DNA from: RGIG4097 sp964599875
Lineage (GTDB): Bacteria; Bacillota; Clostridia; Christensenellales; CAG-917
NCBI GenBank assembly: GCA_964599875.1
Contig: CAZRHE010000022.1
Location: 1 to 26,843 of the forward strand
Direction of reading: 5' to 3'
Length of the DNA stretch: 26,843 nucleotides
Every line of letters starts with the position of its first letter. Position 1 is the stretch's first letter. Below, piece after piece: positions 1 through 8,245 of the stretch. Both the position numbers and the translations under genes were made by a program. The notes beneath the pieces were generated by a model, which was not told the DNA's origin, ran no database searches, and worked only from the letters and a program-made list of their open reading frames with translations.

Positions 1-2
1 CC

Positions 3-1925
3 GTCGACGACCTTATGGAATACGTTCCCGCTCCCGACTATCCTACGGGCGCGCTCATTCTCGGAAGAGGGGGAGTCAAGCAAGCGTATCGCACGGGCAA
101 AGGATCCGCAATCATTCGCGCGAAGACGGAAATAGAGGAACTTCCCAACGGCAAGAGTCGTATCATAATCACCGAGATTCCTTATCAGGTCAACAAAGCG
201 AAACTCATCGAAAATATCGCGGACCAAGTCAAAGATAAGAAGATCGAAGGCATCGCAAACCTCAGCGAAGAAACCGACCGTCACGGCATGCGTATCGTCG
301 TCGAAACCAAAAAAGACTACAACGCGCAAGTCGTTCTCAACACACTCTTCAAACAAACGCAGTTGCAAGTCAACCATTCTATGATTATGCTTGCGCTCGT
401 TGACGGCGTGCCCAAAATCCTCAACCTTAAAGAAATCCTTGAAAACTATATCGCACACCAAGAAGACGTCATCACCCGTCGTACTCGTTTCGACCTCGAA
501 AAGGCGCAAGAACGCGCGCATATCCTCGAGGGCTTGACGATTGCTCTTGCCAATATAGACGAAGTCGTCGAACTCCTCAAAAAGAGTCCCGACAGACAAG
601 GCGCTATAAACAATTTGACGGAACGTTTCTTGCTCGACGAGGTGCAAGCCGTGTCAATCCTCGAAATGCGCTTGCAACGCCTCACGGGGCTCGAGGTTGA
701 GAAAATCAACGAAGAACTCAATCAAAAACATGCGGAAATCGCAGAGTATGTCCGTATTCTCGGTTCGGAAGAGGCGATAAAACAAATCATCATCGACGAA
801 ATGACGGATATCAAAACGAGATTCTCGACCCCCAGACTTTCCGAACTCAGTTACGATTATTCCGAACTCGACATCGAAGATCTCATCGAACAAGAAGATA
901 TCGTCGTCAGCATGACTCACGGCGGATATATCAAACGTCAGGCGGTCAGCGAATATCATTCTCAACACAGAGGCGGCGTCGGCATCACGGGCCATAAGGC
1001 GAAAGACGACGACTTCGTCGAGAAACTGTTCGTATCCAACACCCACCAAGAAATGTTGTTCTTCACCAATCAAGGCAAGGCGTTCAGACTCAAAGGATAC
1101 GAAATTCCCGAGGCAAGCAAGACCGCAAGAGGAAGAGCAATGGTCAATTTGCTCCAACTCGCTCCCGGCGAAAAGGTGCAAGCGATTCTCCGTATGCCCG
1201 AGGAAAAAGAGGGATACAACCTCATCCTCGCGACCAAGCAAGGACTTATCAAGAGAACGCCGCTTACCGAATTCGATTCCGTCAAGCGTAACGGCAAGAT
1301 AGCGATCAAATTCAACGAGGACGACGAACTCGTCGAAGCAGTGCTTACCACCGGCAAGGACCAACTCATAATGGCGTCCAGCGAAGGCTACTGCATCCGC
1401 TTCAGCGAAGAAACCATCCGCCTCGTCGGAAGAACGGCAATGGGCGTCAAATCCATGCGACTTCCCGAGGGCGAAAGAATGATCGACCTTGCGGTGCTCC
1501 ACGAAGACAGCGAAGTCATCACGGTCACTGAAAACGGCTACGGCAAGAGAAGCGCCGCCACCGATTATCCTCTCCAAGGCAGAGCGGGCAAGGGCGTCAA
1601 GGCAGGCACGTTCAACGAAAAGACGGGCAAACCCGTCAACCTCAAAGTCCTCGACGACAACTCCGACGTCATGATGATAACGGACAACGGCGTCGTCATC
1701 AGAGTACACGCGGACGAAATCAGCAAGATAGGCCGTTCGACGCAGGGCGTCAGAATCATGCGTCTTAAAGACGAAAAAGCAAAAGTCGTGTCCGTCGCAC
1801 TCGCTCCTTACGAAGAGGACGAGCCTGAAATCGAATACGACGAAGAGGGCAATCCCATCACCCCGACCGCACCTGAAACCGTGGTCGAAACCGAAACGGC
1901 AACCGATACGAATAACGCAGAATAA
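3..1925 (+). CDS. gyrA: DNA gyrase subunit A, 3' part (5' end outside window)
   Basis: GyrA is the breakage-reunion and DNA-wrapping subunit of DNA gyrase (A2B2), which introduces negative supercoils using ATP hydrolysed by GyrB. The open frame enters from the left edge and has 640 codons, so roughly the first 200 residues, including the catalytic tyrosine, lie upstream. The visible part starts in the tower/winged-helix region (PDYPTGALILGRGG), continues through the coiled-coil domain and ends in the C-terminal beta-pinwheel. The GyrA-box appears as QHRGGVG at bases 963-983; this motif separates GyrA from ParC. The last ~35 residues form an acidic Glu/Asp/Thr tail, as in other gyrases where the tail tunes supercoiling. 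A strong hairpin terminator follows 13 bases after the stop. gyrB, recF, dnaN and dnaA probably lie further left (inference from common gene order). The assignment is very secure. Confidence 0.98.
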   Translation, partial: VDDLMEYVPAPDYPTGALILGRGGVKQAYRTGKGSAIIRAKTEIEELPNGKSRIIITEIPYQVNKAKLIENIADQVKDKKIEGIANLSEETDRHGMRIVVETKKDYNAQVVLNTLFKQTQLQVNHSMIMLALVDGVPKILNLKEILENYIAHQEDVITRRTRFDLEKAQERAHILEGLTIALANIDEVVELLKKSPDRQGAINNLTERFLLDEVQAVSILEMRLQRLTGLEVEKINEELNQKHAEIAEYVRILGSEEAIKQIIIDEMTDIKTRFSTPRLSELSYDYSELDIEDLIEQEDIVVSMTHGGYIKRQAVSEYHSQHRGGVGITGHKAKDDDFVEKLFVSNTHQEMLFFTNQGKAFRLKGYEIPEASKTARGRAMVNLLQLAPGEKVQAILRMPEEKEGYNLILATKQGLIKRTPLTEFDSVKRNGKIAIKFNEDDELVEAVLTTGKDQLIMASSEGYCIRFSEETIRLVGRTAMGVKSMRLPEGERMIDLAVLHEDSEVITVTENGYGKRSAATDYPLQGRAGKGVKAGTFNEKTGKPVNLKVLDDNSDVMMITDNGVVIRVHADEISKIGRSTQGVRIMRLKDEKAKVVSVALAPYEEDEPEIEYDEEGNPITPTAPETVVETETATDTNNAE

Positions 1926-1938
1926 GCGGTTTATCAGT

Positions 1939-1973
1939 ACAAAAGCGAGGCGTAAAACCTCGCTTTTGTCATA
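1939..1973 (+). terminator. Rho-independent terminator after gyrA
   Basis: A perfect 12-bp stem (1939-1950 with 1958-1969, ACAAAAGCGAGG and its complement) encloses a 7-nt loop, and the descending arm ends in a T-rich run. It sits directly after gyrA. Only about 28 bases separate it from the next start codon, which leaves no room for a normal promoter for the downstream gene. Confidence 0.9.
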
Positions 1974-1997
1974 AAATATGAAAAGAGGAGAATTGTT

Positions 1998-3662
1998 ATG
2001 GAAAAGAAATGGTTCAAGGAAATGAGCGTTTATCAGGTATGGCCCCGCTCGTTTAAGGACGGCAACGGCGACGGAATAGGCGACGTTGCGGGCATTCTTG
2101 AAAAACTCGATTACATCAAAAGTTTGGGCGTCGACGCAATTTGGTTTTCACCTCTTTATGCGTCCCCTCAAAAAGATTATGGTTACGACATCGCCGACTA
2201 CTATTCTATAAATCCCGAATACGGCACCCTCGACGAATTCAAAAAAGTCATCGACGGCGCGCACGAGCGCGGCATCAAAATCATAATGGACCTCGTCATA
2301 AATCACACTTCCGACCAACACGAATGGTTCAAAAAATCCGCCGCGGGCGATCCTAAATATAAGGACTATTATATCTGGCGTCCGGGCAAAGGTAAGGACG
2401 GCAAAAAGTTCCCCAACAACTGGATGGCGACTTTCCCCGGCGACGGCTGGACGTATAACGAGCAGAGAGGGGAATATTATCTCCACCTTTTTGCAGTCGA
2501 GCAACCCGACCTCAATCACGACAATCCCGCGGTCAGAGAAGAAGTCAAAAAGATTATGCGCTTTTGGCTCGACCTCGGCGTGGATGGTTTCAGAGAGGAC
2601 GTCATAACCTACATATCCAAAACCCCCGGCCTTCCCAACGGATTCCCTCTTCCCGTCATGCGCGGAATGGAACACTATTCCCCCGGCCCCAACCTCATCA
2701 AATACCTTTCGGAATATCGCGAAGTCCTCAAGGAATATCCCGATAGAATGCAACTCGGCGAAGCGCCTATGATGACTCCCAAAAACGCTCTCAAATACGT
2801 TGCGGGGGACAATAAGGTTCTCGATATGATGTTCGGTTTCCAACACATGGAGGCGGATTGCTTGTTCACAAGTTATCTCCACACGCCGTTCAGCCTTGTG
2901 AAACTCAAAAAGATTTACAAGAATTGGCAAACCATGCTCCTCGAAAAAGGTTGGAACACAAACTATATCGAAAATCACGACCAACCTCGTATCATTTCCC
3001 GTTACGGTAGCGAAAAGTATCGTTTCGAAAGCGGAAAAGCACTCTGCACCATGTATACCTTCCTTTCGGGCTCTCATTTCGTCTATCAGGGACAGGAAAT
3101 CGGCATGAGCAATCTTACTTTCAAATCGTGGGACGATTTCGTGGACGTCGCGACCTTCTCCACCAAGAAGATTTTCGAAAAACTGAAAGTGTTCCGCGAT
3201 AAGACCATATTCAAAATGGCGTGCTATGCCGCCCGCGACAACGCGCGTACGCCCGTGCAGTGGAGTGCGGAAAAGAACGCGGGATTCACGACGGGAGATA
3301 AGGCGTGGTTTACCGTCAATCCCAACTATCCCGAAGTCAACGTCGCGTCCCAAATCGACGACCCCGATTCCCAACTCAACTTCTATCGCAAAGCGATTGC
3401 GCTCCGCAAAGAGAATAAGGAATCCGCGGTTTACGGCAAATTCGTATTGCACTATCCCCGCGACAAGCGTTTGTTCGCATATGACAAACTCGGAGAGGAC
3501 GGCTCCAAACTCACCGTCGTCATCAACCTTTCGGACAAAGAAATTTCTTCCGCCAAGGCAAAGAAAGTTATCGGTGCAGGCGCGAAAGAAATCCTTTCCA
3601 ACTACGGCGGCACTCTCGGCGAAACCATGAAACCTTACGAGGCAAGAGTTTACAAATATTAA
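1998..3662 (+). CDS. GH13 alpha-glucosidase, oligo-1,6-glucosidase (isomaltase) type
   Basis: A 554-residue cytoplasmic glycoside hydrolase of family 13, predicted to release glucose from short alpha-glucosides. There is no signal peptide. The (beta/alpha)8 barrel signatures are in order: DLVINHTSD (98-106, region I), GVDGFREDV with the nucleophile Asp201 (region II), LGEAP with the acid/base Glu255 (region III) and NHDQPR (326-331, region IV). Val202, directly after the nucleophile, is the residue type that in this family goes with alpha-1,6 preference, while Ala or Thr goes with alpha-1,4. The C-terminal ~80 residues look like the usual beta domain. A trehalose-6-phosphate hydrolase (TreC) is possible but its typical segment after the nucleophile is not seen. 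The start is set by GAGGAG at 1985-1990, 7 nt before ATG. The gene stands alone among housekeeping genes with no transporter or regulator beside it. It probably depends on read-through from gyrA or a promoter inside gyrA. Confidence 0.93.
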   Translation: MEKKWFKEMSVYQVWPRSFKDGNGDGIGDVAGILEKLDYIKSLGVDAIWFSPLYASPQKDYGYDIADYYSINPEYGTLDEFKKVIDGAHERGIKIIMDLVINHTSDQHEWFKKSAAGDPKYKDYYIWRPGKGKDGKKFPNNWMATFPGDGWTYNEQRGEYYLHLFAVEQPDLNHDNPAVREEVKKIMRFWLDLGVDGFREDVITYISKTPGLPNGFPLPVMRGMEHYSPGPNLIKYLSEYREVLKEYPDRMQLGEAPMMTPKNALKYVAGDNKVLDMMFGFQHMEADCLFTSYLHTPFSLVKLKKIYKNWQTMLLEKGWNTNYIENHDQPRIISRYGSEKYRFESGKALCTMYTFLSGSHFVYQGQEIGMSNLTFKSWDDFVDVATFSTKKIFEKLKVFRDKTIFKMACYAARDNARTPVQWSAEKNAGFTTGDKAWFTVNPNYPEVNVASQIDDPDSQLNFYRKAIALRKENKESAVYGKFVLHYPRDKRLFAYDKLGEDGSKLTVVINLSDKEISSAKAKKVIGAGAKEILSNYGGTLGETMKPYEARVYKY

Positions 3663-3677
3663 AATCTAAACGGCACG

Positions 3678-3708
3678 AAAAAGGCACTCTTCGCGAGTGC
3701 CTTTTTTA
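3678..3708. terminator. Bidirectional terminator between the glucosidase and argS
   Basis: The stem GGCACTC/GAGTGCC (3683-3689 with 3695-3701) is extended by five A-T pairs. It has an A-tract on the left and a T-tract on the right, so it can end transcription from both convergent genes. Confidence 0.9.
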
Positions 3709-3724
3709 TATGAAACAAATTTCG

Positions 3725-5422
3725 TTACATAACTTCGGGGGAGTCTATTCCGAGTAGGGCAAGACCCGTTTTGATTGTTCTTGCGACGGCGTCGGTCAAA
3801 AGAAGACGAGCGTTTTTGACTTTTTCGTCGTCTACGACTATTCTGTGTCCGATATAGAAACGATTGAACTTTTCCGCAAGGTCAACGACGTGGCGGGTGA
3901 CGTAGCAAGGTTCTCTCAAACGCGCGGATTGCTCTACGCTTGCGCCGAAAGAAAGCACGCTCTTGACGACTTCGTAACCCTCGTCGTCGAGGATCGCAGA
4001 CCAATCGATGTTTTGTGCGTCGTACGCGCCGCCTTTGCGGAGTGCGCTTCTTGAACGCGCGTAGGTGTATTGCACGTAAGGAGCGGTTTCGCCGTCGAAG
4101 TTAAGCACCTTGTCAAAGGAGAAAACGATATCCTTTATACGGCTATTCCAAAGGGCGGAGAAGATGACCGCGCCGACTCCGACGCTCTCTGCGATTTGCT
4201 CTTTATTTTCGAGTTCGGGATTTTTTTCTTTGATAATCGCACCCGCTTTTTCGACTGCTTTATCAAGCACTTCTTTGAGCCAAACGACGCGTCCTTGACG
4301 GGTTGACATTGCGCCGTCTTCCATACTCACCATGCCGAAAGCGATATGCTCCATATCATCCTTTCCTGCAAAATCCATAAGTTCAAGCACCTTAAACAGT
4401 TGCTTAAAGTGCAGATTCTGCTGATAAGCGACAACGTAGAGGCATTTGTAGAAATCGTAAGTTTTCTTTCTGTAATATGCCGCCGCGATATCTCTCGTGG
4501 CGTACAAAGTCGCGCCGTCCGCTTTGACGAGAAGGCAGGGAGGCATGTTATATTCGTCGAGATTGACGACTTCCGCTCCCTCGCTTTTCACGAGCAAATT
4601 CTTTTCGCGGAGTATGTCGAGGCAAGCGTCCATCTTGTCGTTGTAGAAGGATTCGCCGGCATACGAGTCGAAGTTGATTTTAAGGCGCTTGTAGATTTTG
4701 TCCACCGCGCGCATGGTGATTTCTTTGAACACGTCGAAGTATTTCGTCGCCTCTTCGTCGCCGTCCTCTATGCGCTTAAACCAAGCGCGTGCCTCGTCGT
4801 CGAGAGCGGGATTTTCTTCCGCCTCTTTGTGATAGCGCACGTAGAGAGAGTTGAGGAAGTATTCGTCGTTATTTGCGATTTCTTCGATAGACGACCATTT
4901 CTTCGTCGCGACGATGAGTTTGCCGAATTGCGTGCCCCAGTCGCCGAGGTGATTTATGCCGACGACGTCGTAGCCGAGGTGCTTGAATATGCGATAAAGC
5001 GCGCCGCCTATGACCGTCGTGGAGAGGTGCCCGATATGGAAAGGCTTTGCGATATTGACAGAAGAGTAGTCGATACAAATTGTTTTGCCGTTGCCCTCGT
5101 CGCTTGCGCCTATGCCCTTGCCGTTTTCGTCCTGTGCGATTATGCCGCAGAGTTCGCCCGCGAGCATTTCGCGCTTGAAGAAGACGTTGAGATATCCGCC
5201 TACGACGTCGAATTTTTCGACGACGGAAACTCCCGCGAGTTTACTTGAAAAGTCGTTTGCGATTTGAGGGGGTGCCTTGCGCAGTTTTTTTGCGAATTTG
5301 AAACAGGGCAGGCAAACGTCGCCGAGTTTGGAATCTTTGGGCGTTTCGAACGCTTCTACGATTTCTGCGGCGGTTATTTCTTCGGTTGCGAGGGCTGTTG
5401 CCAGTTCGTCTTTGTAAAACAT
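3725..5422 (-). CDS. argS: Arginine--tRNA ligase
   Basis: A class I synthetase that charges tRNA-Arg with arginine in the cytoplasm. The 565-residue protein has the N-terminal additional domain (about 1-105), the Rossmann catalytic core with HIGH at 129-132 (context KPFHIGHLSTT) and the degenerate KMSKS-loop MSTR at 372-375, as is common in ArgRS. The DALR anticodon-binding domain lies at the C terminus, ending in the conserved LLGIDSPEVM. Length is normal for bacterial ArgRS. AAGGAG (complement of 5427-5432) lies 4 nt before ATG and sets the start. It follows ychF on the same strand after 41 nt and is probably co-transcribed with it. Nothing is missing or odd. Confidence 0.97.
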   Translation of the reverse strand: MFYKDELATALATEEITAAEIVEAFETPKDSKLGDVCLPCFKFAKKLRKAPPQIANDFSSKLAGVSVVEKFDVVGGYLNVFFKREMLAGELCGIIAQDENGKGIGASDEGNGKTICIDYSSVNIAKPFHIGHLSTTVIGGALYRIFKHLGYDVVGINHLGDWGTQFGKLIVATKKWSSIEEIANNDEYFLNSLYVRYHKEAEENPALDDEARAWFKRIEDGDEEATKYFDVFKEITMRAVDKIYKRLKINFDSYAGESFYNDKMDACLDILREKNLLVKSEGAEVVNLDEYNMPPCLLVKADGATLYATRDIAAAYYRKKTYDFYKCLYVVAYQQNLHFKQLFKVLELMDFAGKDDMEHIAFGMVSMEDGAMSTRQGRVVWLKEVLDKAVEKAGAIIKEKNPELENKEQIAESVGVGAVIFSALWNSRIKDIVFSFDKVLNFDGETAPYVQYTYARSRSALRKGGAYDAQNIDWSAILDDEGYEVVKSVLSFGASVEQSARLREPCYVTRHVVDLAEKFNRFYIGHRIVVDDEKVKNARLLLTDAVARTIKTGLALLGIDSPEVM

Positions 5423-5463
5423 ATTTCTCCTTGAGTGCGGACGATATCCGCTTTTATTCGATA

Positions 5464-6546
5464 TTAAACGTTGAAACGGAAGAGGACGACGTCGTTGTCT
5501 TGCATGACGTAGTCTTTCCCTTCGCTACGCACTTTGCCTTTTTCCTTGGCGGCGTTGAAAGAACCGCATTCGAGCAGGGTTTCGTAATCTACGATTTCGG
5601 CGCGGATGAATCCTTTTTCGAAATCGGAGTGGATTTTGCCTGCCGCTTGAGGTGCTTTCGTACCTTTTTCGATCGTCCAAGCGCGAGTTTCTTTTTCTCC
5701 TGCGGTGAGGTAGGATATAAGTCCGAGGAGAGAATAGGATGCGGAAACGAGTTTGTCAAGGCCGCTTTCGGTGAGTCCGTATTCTTCCATGAAAATCGCT
5801 CTATCGTCGTCGTCAAGCGCAGTGAGGTCTTCTTCGAGTTTCGCACAAAGGACTATGCAACCCGCATTTTCGGATTTTGCGAAGTTTTGGACGGCGGCGG
5901 TGTAGTCGTTGCCGTCGAGAGAGGTTTCGTCAACGTTCGCGACGTAAATCACGGGTTTCGACGTGAGCAAAAATTGTTCGTCTATAAACGCTTTGAAGTC
6001 GTCGTCTACAGCGAGAGTGCGAAGAGGTTTGCCGTCTTCCAGCCACTTTTGCATTTTTTCAAGGCGGTCGACGTCATCCGCGTATTTTTTGTCCGCTTTC
6101 AACATGGATTGTGCTTTTGCAAGGCGTCTTTCAACCGCTTCCATATCCGCGAAAATGAGTTCGAGGTTTATGGTTTCGACGTCGCGCAAAGGATTGACCG
6201 AGCCGTCCACGTGGGTTATGTTTTCGTCGTCGAAGCAACGGACGACATGTACGATTGCGTCCACTTCGCGAATGTGCGAAAGGAATTTATTTCCGAGTCC
6301 TTCTCCTCTGGACGCACCCTTGACGAGCCCCGCGATATCCACGAATTCGAGGGTGGTGGGGGTGATTTTTTTGCTGTCGTAAAGTGCGGCGAGTTTATAA
6401 AGTCTTTCGTCGGGGACGGCGACCACGCCTACGTTCGGTTCTATCGTGCAGAACGGATAGTTGGCGGCTTGTGCTCCCGCTTTGGTTATTGCGTTGAAAA
6501 GAGTGCTTTTGCCTACGTTTGGCAAACCTACGACACCGAGTTTCAT
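5464..6546 (-). CDS. ychF: Redox-regulated ATPase YchF (Ola1 family)
   Basis: A 360-residue member of the universally conserved YchF/Ola1 group of Obg-family P-loop proteins, which bind ribosomes and prefer ATP to GTP. The P-loop GLPNVGKST is at residues 7-15. DIAGLVKGASRGEGLGNKFL is the G3/switch region. The usual NKxD is replaced by a VANVDE-type motif, which is typical of this family and fits its relaxed nucleotide specificity. The C-terminal ~85 residues form the TGS domain and end in the conserved DVVLFRFNV. The start is supported by GAGGAG at 6551-6556 (complement). The gene opens a short minus-strand operon with argS and is divergent from uppP. Confidence 0.97.
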   Translation of the reverse strand: MKLGVVGLPNVGKSTLFNAITKAGAQAANYPFCTIEPNVGVVAVPDERLYKLAALYDSKKITPTTLEFVDIAGLVKGASRGEGLGNKFLSHIREVDAIVHVVRCFDDENITHVDGSVNPLRDVETINLELIFADMEAVERRLAKAQSMLKADKKYADDVDRLEKMQKWLEDGKPLRTLAVDDDFKAFIDEQFLLTSKPVIYVANVDETSLDGNDYTAAVQNFAKSENAGCIVLCAKLEEDLTALDDDDRAIFMEEYGLTESGLDKLVSASYSLLGLISYLTAGEKETRAWTIEKGTKAPQAAGKIHSDFEKGFIRAEIVDYETLLECGSFNAAKEKGKVRSEGKDYVMQDNDVVLFRFNV

Positions 6547-6597
6547 TTTTCTCCTCTTGCGCGTGCTAATCCGCGCGATGCGTTAATACAATAGTTT

Positions 6598-6626
6598 AGT
6601 ATAAACGAAAAAGGGGGAATAGTAAA
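6598..6626 (-). promoter_or_regulatory. Probable sigma-A promoter for ychF-argS
   Basis: On the minus strand, TTTACT (complement of 6621-6626), a 17-nt spacer and TATACT (complement of 6598-6603) predict a transcript start near 6591, about 45 nt before the ychF ATG. The -35 box lies inside the uppP leader, so the two divergent genes share a control region of under 90 bases. Confidence 0.6.
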
Positions 6627-6632
6627 GAGAAA

Positions 6633-7406
6633 ATGAAAATTTGGGAAGCGGTCGTGTTGGGAATAGTGCAAGGATGCACGGAATTTTTGCCCGTTTCGAG
6701 TTCGGGACACCTGCTGTTGCTTGAAAAAATAGGGGTGGGAGAAGAGGATTTGTTTTTCAATATATGCCTTCATTTAGGGACGCTTGTAGCAGTGCTTATC
6801 GCGCTTCGAAAAACGTGGATTCCTTTGCTTAAACACCCCGTGAACAAAACCAACGGATATATAATTTTGGCAACCGTTCCGACGGTGATTTTGGCGGTGG
6901 TTTTCAAGACGTTTTTACCCTCCCTTGTCGGGGGTGAATTTCTTGCCGTAGGCTTTATGGCGACGGGTGTTTTGTTGTTTGCGTCCGAAAAGTTGAAAAC
7001 GACGAAAACAATGGTTTATGATATCAAAACGAGCGTATTAACTGGCGTTATGCAAGGAATAGCGGTTTTGCCCGGTATTTCGAGAAGCGGTTCCACGATA
7101 GCGATTTCCACCCTTCTCGGAGTGGATAAAACGGAGGCGGCGGAGTTCTCTTTTTTGTTGTCGATTCCCGTGATAATCGGCTCTGCTTTATACGAGGGCG
7201 CGGACTTGATTTCGAGCGGCGCGGGGGCGATTTCCGTGGGTGTTCCCGCTCTTATCGTCGGCACTCTCACCGCCTTTTTGTCCGGGCTTGCGTCCATCAA
7301 ATTATTTCTTGATTTCGTCAAAAAAAGATCGCTGATTCCCTTTGCGATTTACGTCGTGATTTTGTCCGCGTTGTGTTTAGTGCTTGATTACGCCGTTTTT
7401 GCGTAA
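6633..7406 (+). CDS. uppP: Undecaprenyl-diphosphate phosphatase (BacA/UppP family)
   Basis: An integral membrane enzyme that dephosphorylates undecaprenyl pyrophosphate, recycling the lipid carrier for peptidoglycan and other wall polymers; overexpression in other species gives bacitracin resistance. The 257-residue protein is hydrophobic with about seven or eight membrane spans. Both family signatures are present: QGCTEFLPVSSSGH (13-26, with Glu17 and the Ser cluster) and PGISRSGST (147-155, with Arg151). The binding site is poor: AAAGAG lies 4-8 nt before ATG, and the G5 tract at 6613-6617 is 15 nt away. A clear terminator after the stop is not seen; the rpmH promoter begins 32 bases later. 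Confidence 0.96.
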   Translation: MKIWEAVVLGIVQGCTEFLPVSSSGHLLLLEKIGVGEEDLFFNICLHLGTLVAVLIALRKTWIPLLKHPVNKTNGYIILATVPTVILAVVFKTFLPSLVGGEFLAVGFMATGVLLFASEKLKTTKTMVYDIKTSVLTGVMQGIAVLPGISRSGSTIAISTLLGVDKTEAAEFSFLLSIPVIIGSALYEGADLISSGAGAISVGVPALIVGTLTAFLSGLASIKLFLDFVKKRSLIPFAIYVVILSALCLVLDYAVFA

Positions 7407-7438
7407 TCTTAATTCGTCCGCACATAATCGCATTTCGC

Positions 7439-7467
7439 TTGACAGCCTTTCGTATTTTCTTTATAAT
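7439..7467 (+). promoter_or_regulatory. Consensus sigma-A promoter of the rpmH operon
   Basis: TTGACA (7439-7444), a 17-nt spacer and TATAAT (7462-7467) match the vegetative consensus at all twelve positions. Initiation is predicted near 7474, giving a ~55-nt AT-rich leader before rpmH. This strength fits an operon starting with a ribosomal protein gene. No DnaA-box cluster is seen here. Confidence 0.85.
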
Positions 7468-7528
7468 GTTCAAGCATTTATATTATTATATATAATGACA
7501 TTAAATCCCTACACGGAGGCATAGAGTT

Positions 7529-7663
7529 ATGAAACAAACCTACCAACCCAAGAAAAGACAAAGAAGCAAAGTCCACGGATTCCGCGAAAGAATGAAATCC
7601 ACGTCCGGCAGAAAAGTTCTCAAACGTCGTCGCGCAAGAGGCAGAAAAGTCCTCACCGCATAA
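7529..7663 (+). CDS. rpmH: 50S ribosomal protein L34
   Basis: A 44-residue, strongly basic protein of the large ribosomal subunit. It begins MKQTYQPKKRQRSKVHGF and ends in GRKVLTA, with the characteristic RRARGRK segment, as L34 proteins do. CGGAGG at 7514-7519 precedes the ATG by 9 nt. It is the first gene of a seven-gene operon. rnpA follows after 10 nt, the usual bacterial pairing. Confidence 0.97.
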   Translation: MKQTYQPKKRQRSKVHGFRERMKSTSGRKVLKRRRARGRKVLTA

Positions 7664-7673
7664 GCATTCAGCG

Positions 7674-8006
7674 ATGCAAAAGCAGTTTAGGTTAAAGCGG
7701 AGAGCGGCGTTTAATTACGTGTATCGCAAAGGCGATAAGGCTTCCGCCCGTCACCTATCGCTTTTTTGTGCAAGGTCCCGCGAGGGGCTGAAGATAGGCT
7801 TATCCGTATCCAAAAAGGTCGGAAACGCCGTTACAAGGAACAGGGTAAAAAGGTTGATAAGAGAAGGGCTTAATCCCATTCTCGATTCAATCGATCCGAA
7901 ATATATGTACGTCGTCGTGGCGCGGGAATCCGCGTCCTCGCTCGGCTATCGCGAGATGGCTGACGAGGTGCGCAAGGTTTTCGACAAGGCAGGCAAATTG
8001 TGTTGA
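7674..8006 (+). CDS. rnpA: Ribonuclease P protein component
   Basis: The small basic protein (110 aa) that, with the RNase P RNA, removes 5' leaders from pre-tRNAs. The family signature KKVGNAVTRNRVKRLIRE lies at residues 47-64 and contains the RNR motif that contacts the RNA. The N terminus QKQFRLKRRAAFNYVYRKG is typical. No good Shine-Dalgarno sequence precedes the ATG, so translation is probably coupled to rpmH, which ends 10 nt upstream. Its 3' end overlaps yidD by 7 nt. Confidence 0.96.
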   Translation: MQKQFRLKRRAAFNYVYRKGDKASARHLSLFCARSREGLKIGLSVSKKVGNAVTRNRVKRLIREGLNPILDSIDPKYMYVVVARESASSLGYREMADEVRKVFDKAGKLC

Positions 8007-8245
8007 AGAAGATTTGTTTTGCCATGCTTCATTGGTATAAATCCGCGTTGAGTCCGTATATCGGGCGCAACTGCAAATATACTCCCACTTGTTCGATGTA
8101 CGCCTACGACGCGATTGAGCGATACGGCGTTATCGTCGGTTGCGTTATGGGTGCGTGGCGAATACTCCGCTGCAATCCCTTTTCAAAGGGCGGTTTCGAC
8201 CCCGTTCCCGAAAATTATCGAGGAAATGCAAAATGGCTCGTTTAG
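8000..8245 (+). CDS. yidD: Membrane protein insertion efficiency factor YidD
   Basis: An 81-residue YidD-family protein, thought to be a membrane-associated helper of YidC/Sec insertion. The diagnostic cysteine-rich core CKYTPTCSMYAYDAIERYG is at residues 25-43, followed by RILRCNPFSKGGFDPVP (54-70). It starts with GTG inside the end of rnpA (7-nt overlap), and its last codons contain the ribosome binding site and start of yidC, so the three genes are translationally coupled. TTG at 8003 is an alternative start but adds nothing. Confidence 0.93.
   Translation: MLKKICFAMLHWYKSALSPYIGRNCKYTPTCSMYAYDAIERYGVIVGCVMGAWRILRCNPFSKGGFDPVPENYRGNAKWLV

Noticed and set aside
6611..6619. AAGGGGGAA in the uppP leader, perfectly complementary to UUCCCCCUU (14962-14970) of the candidate sRNA
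   Set aside because: Nine bases of G-rich complementarity are easily found by chance, and the G-tract lies about 15 nt from the start codon, too far to be the ribosome binding site. It is not enough to call a target.
7407..7528. Possible oriC next to rpmH
   Set aside because: The gap is AT-rich, but no cluster of TTATCCACA-like DnaA boxes is visible on either strand, and dnaA is not adjacent.
8140..8232. Longer N terminus for YidC starting at 8140
   Set aside because: It would run in another frame through most of the yidD 3' end, and the resulting N terminus is basic and non-conserved. The ATG at 8233 has a binding site and is followed by the lipoprotein signal.
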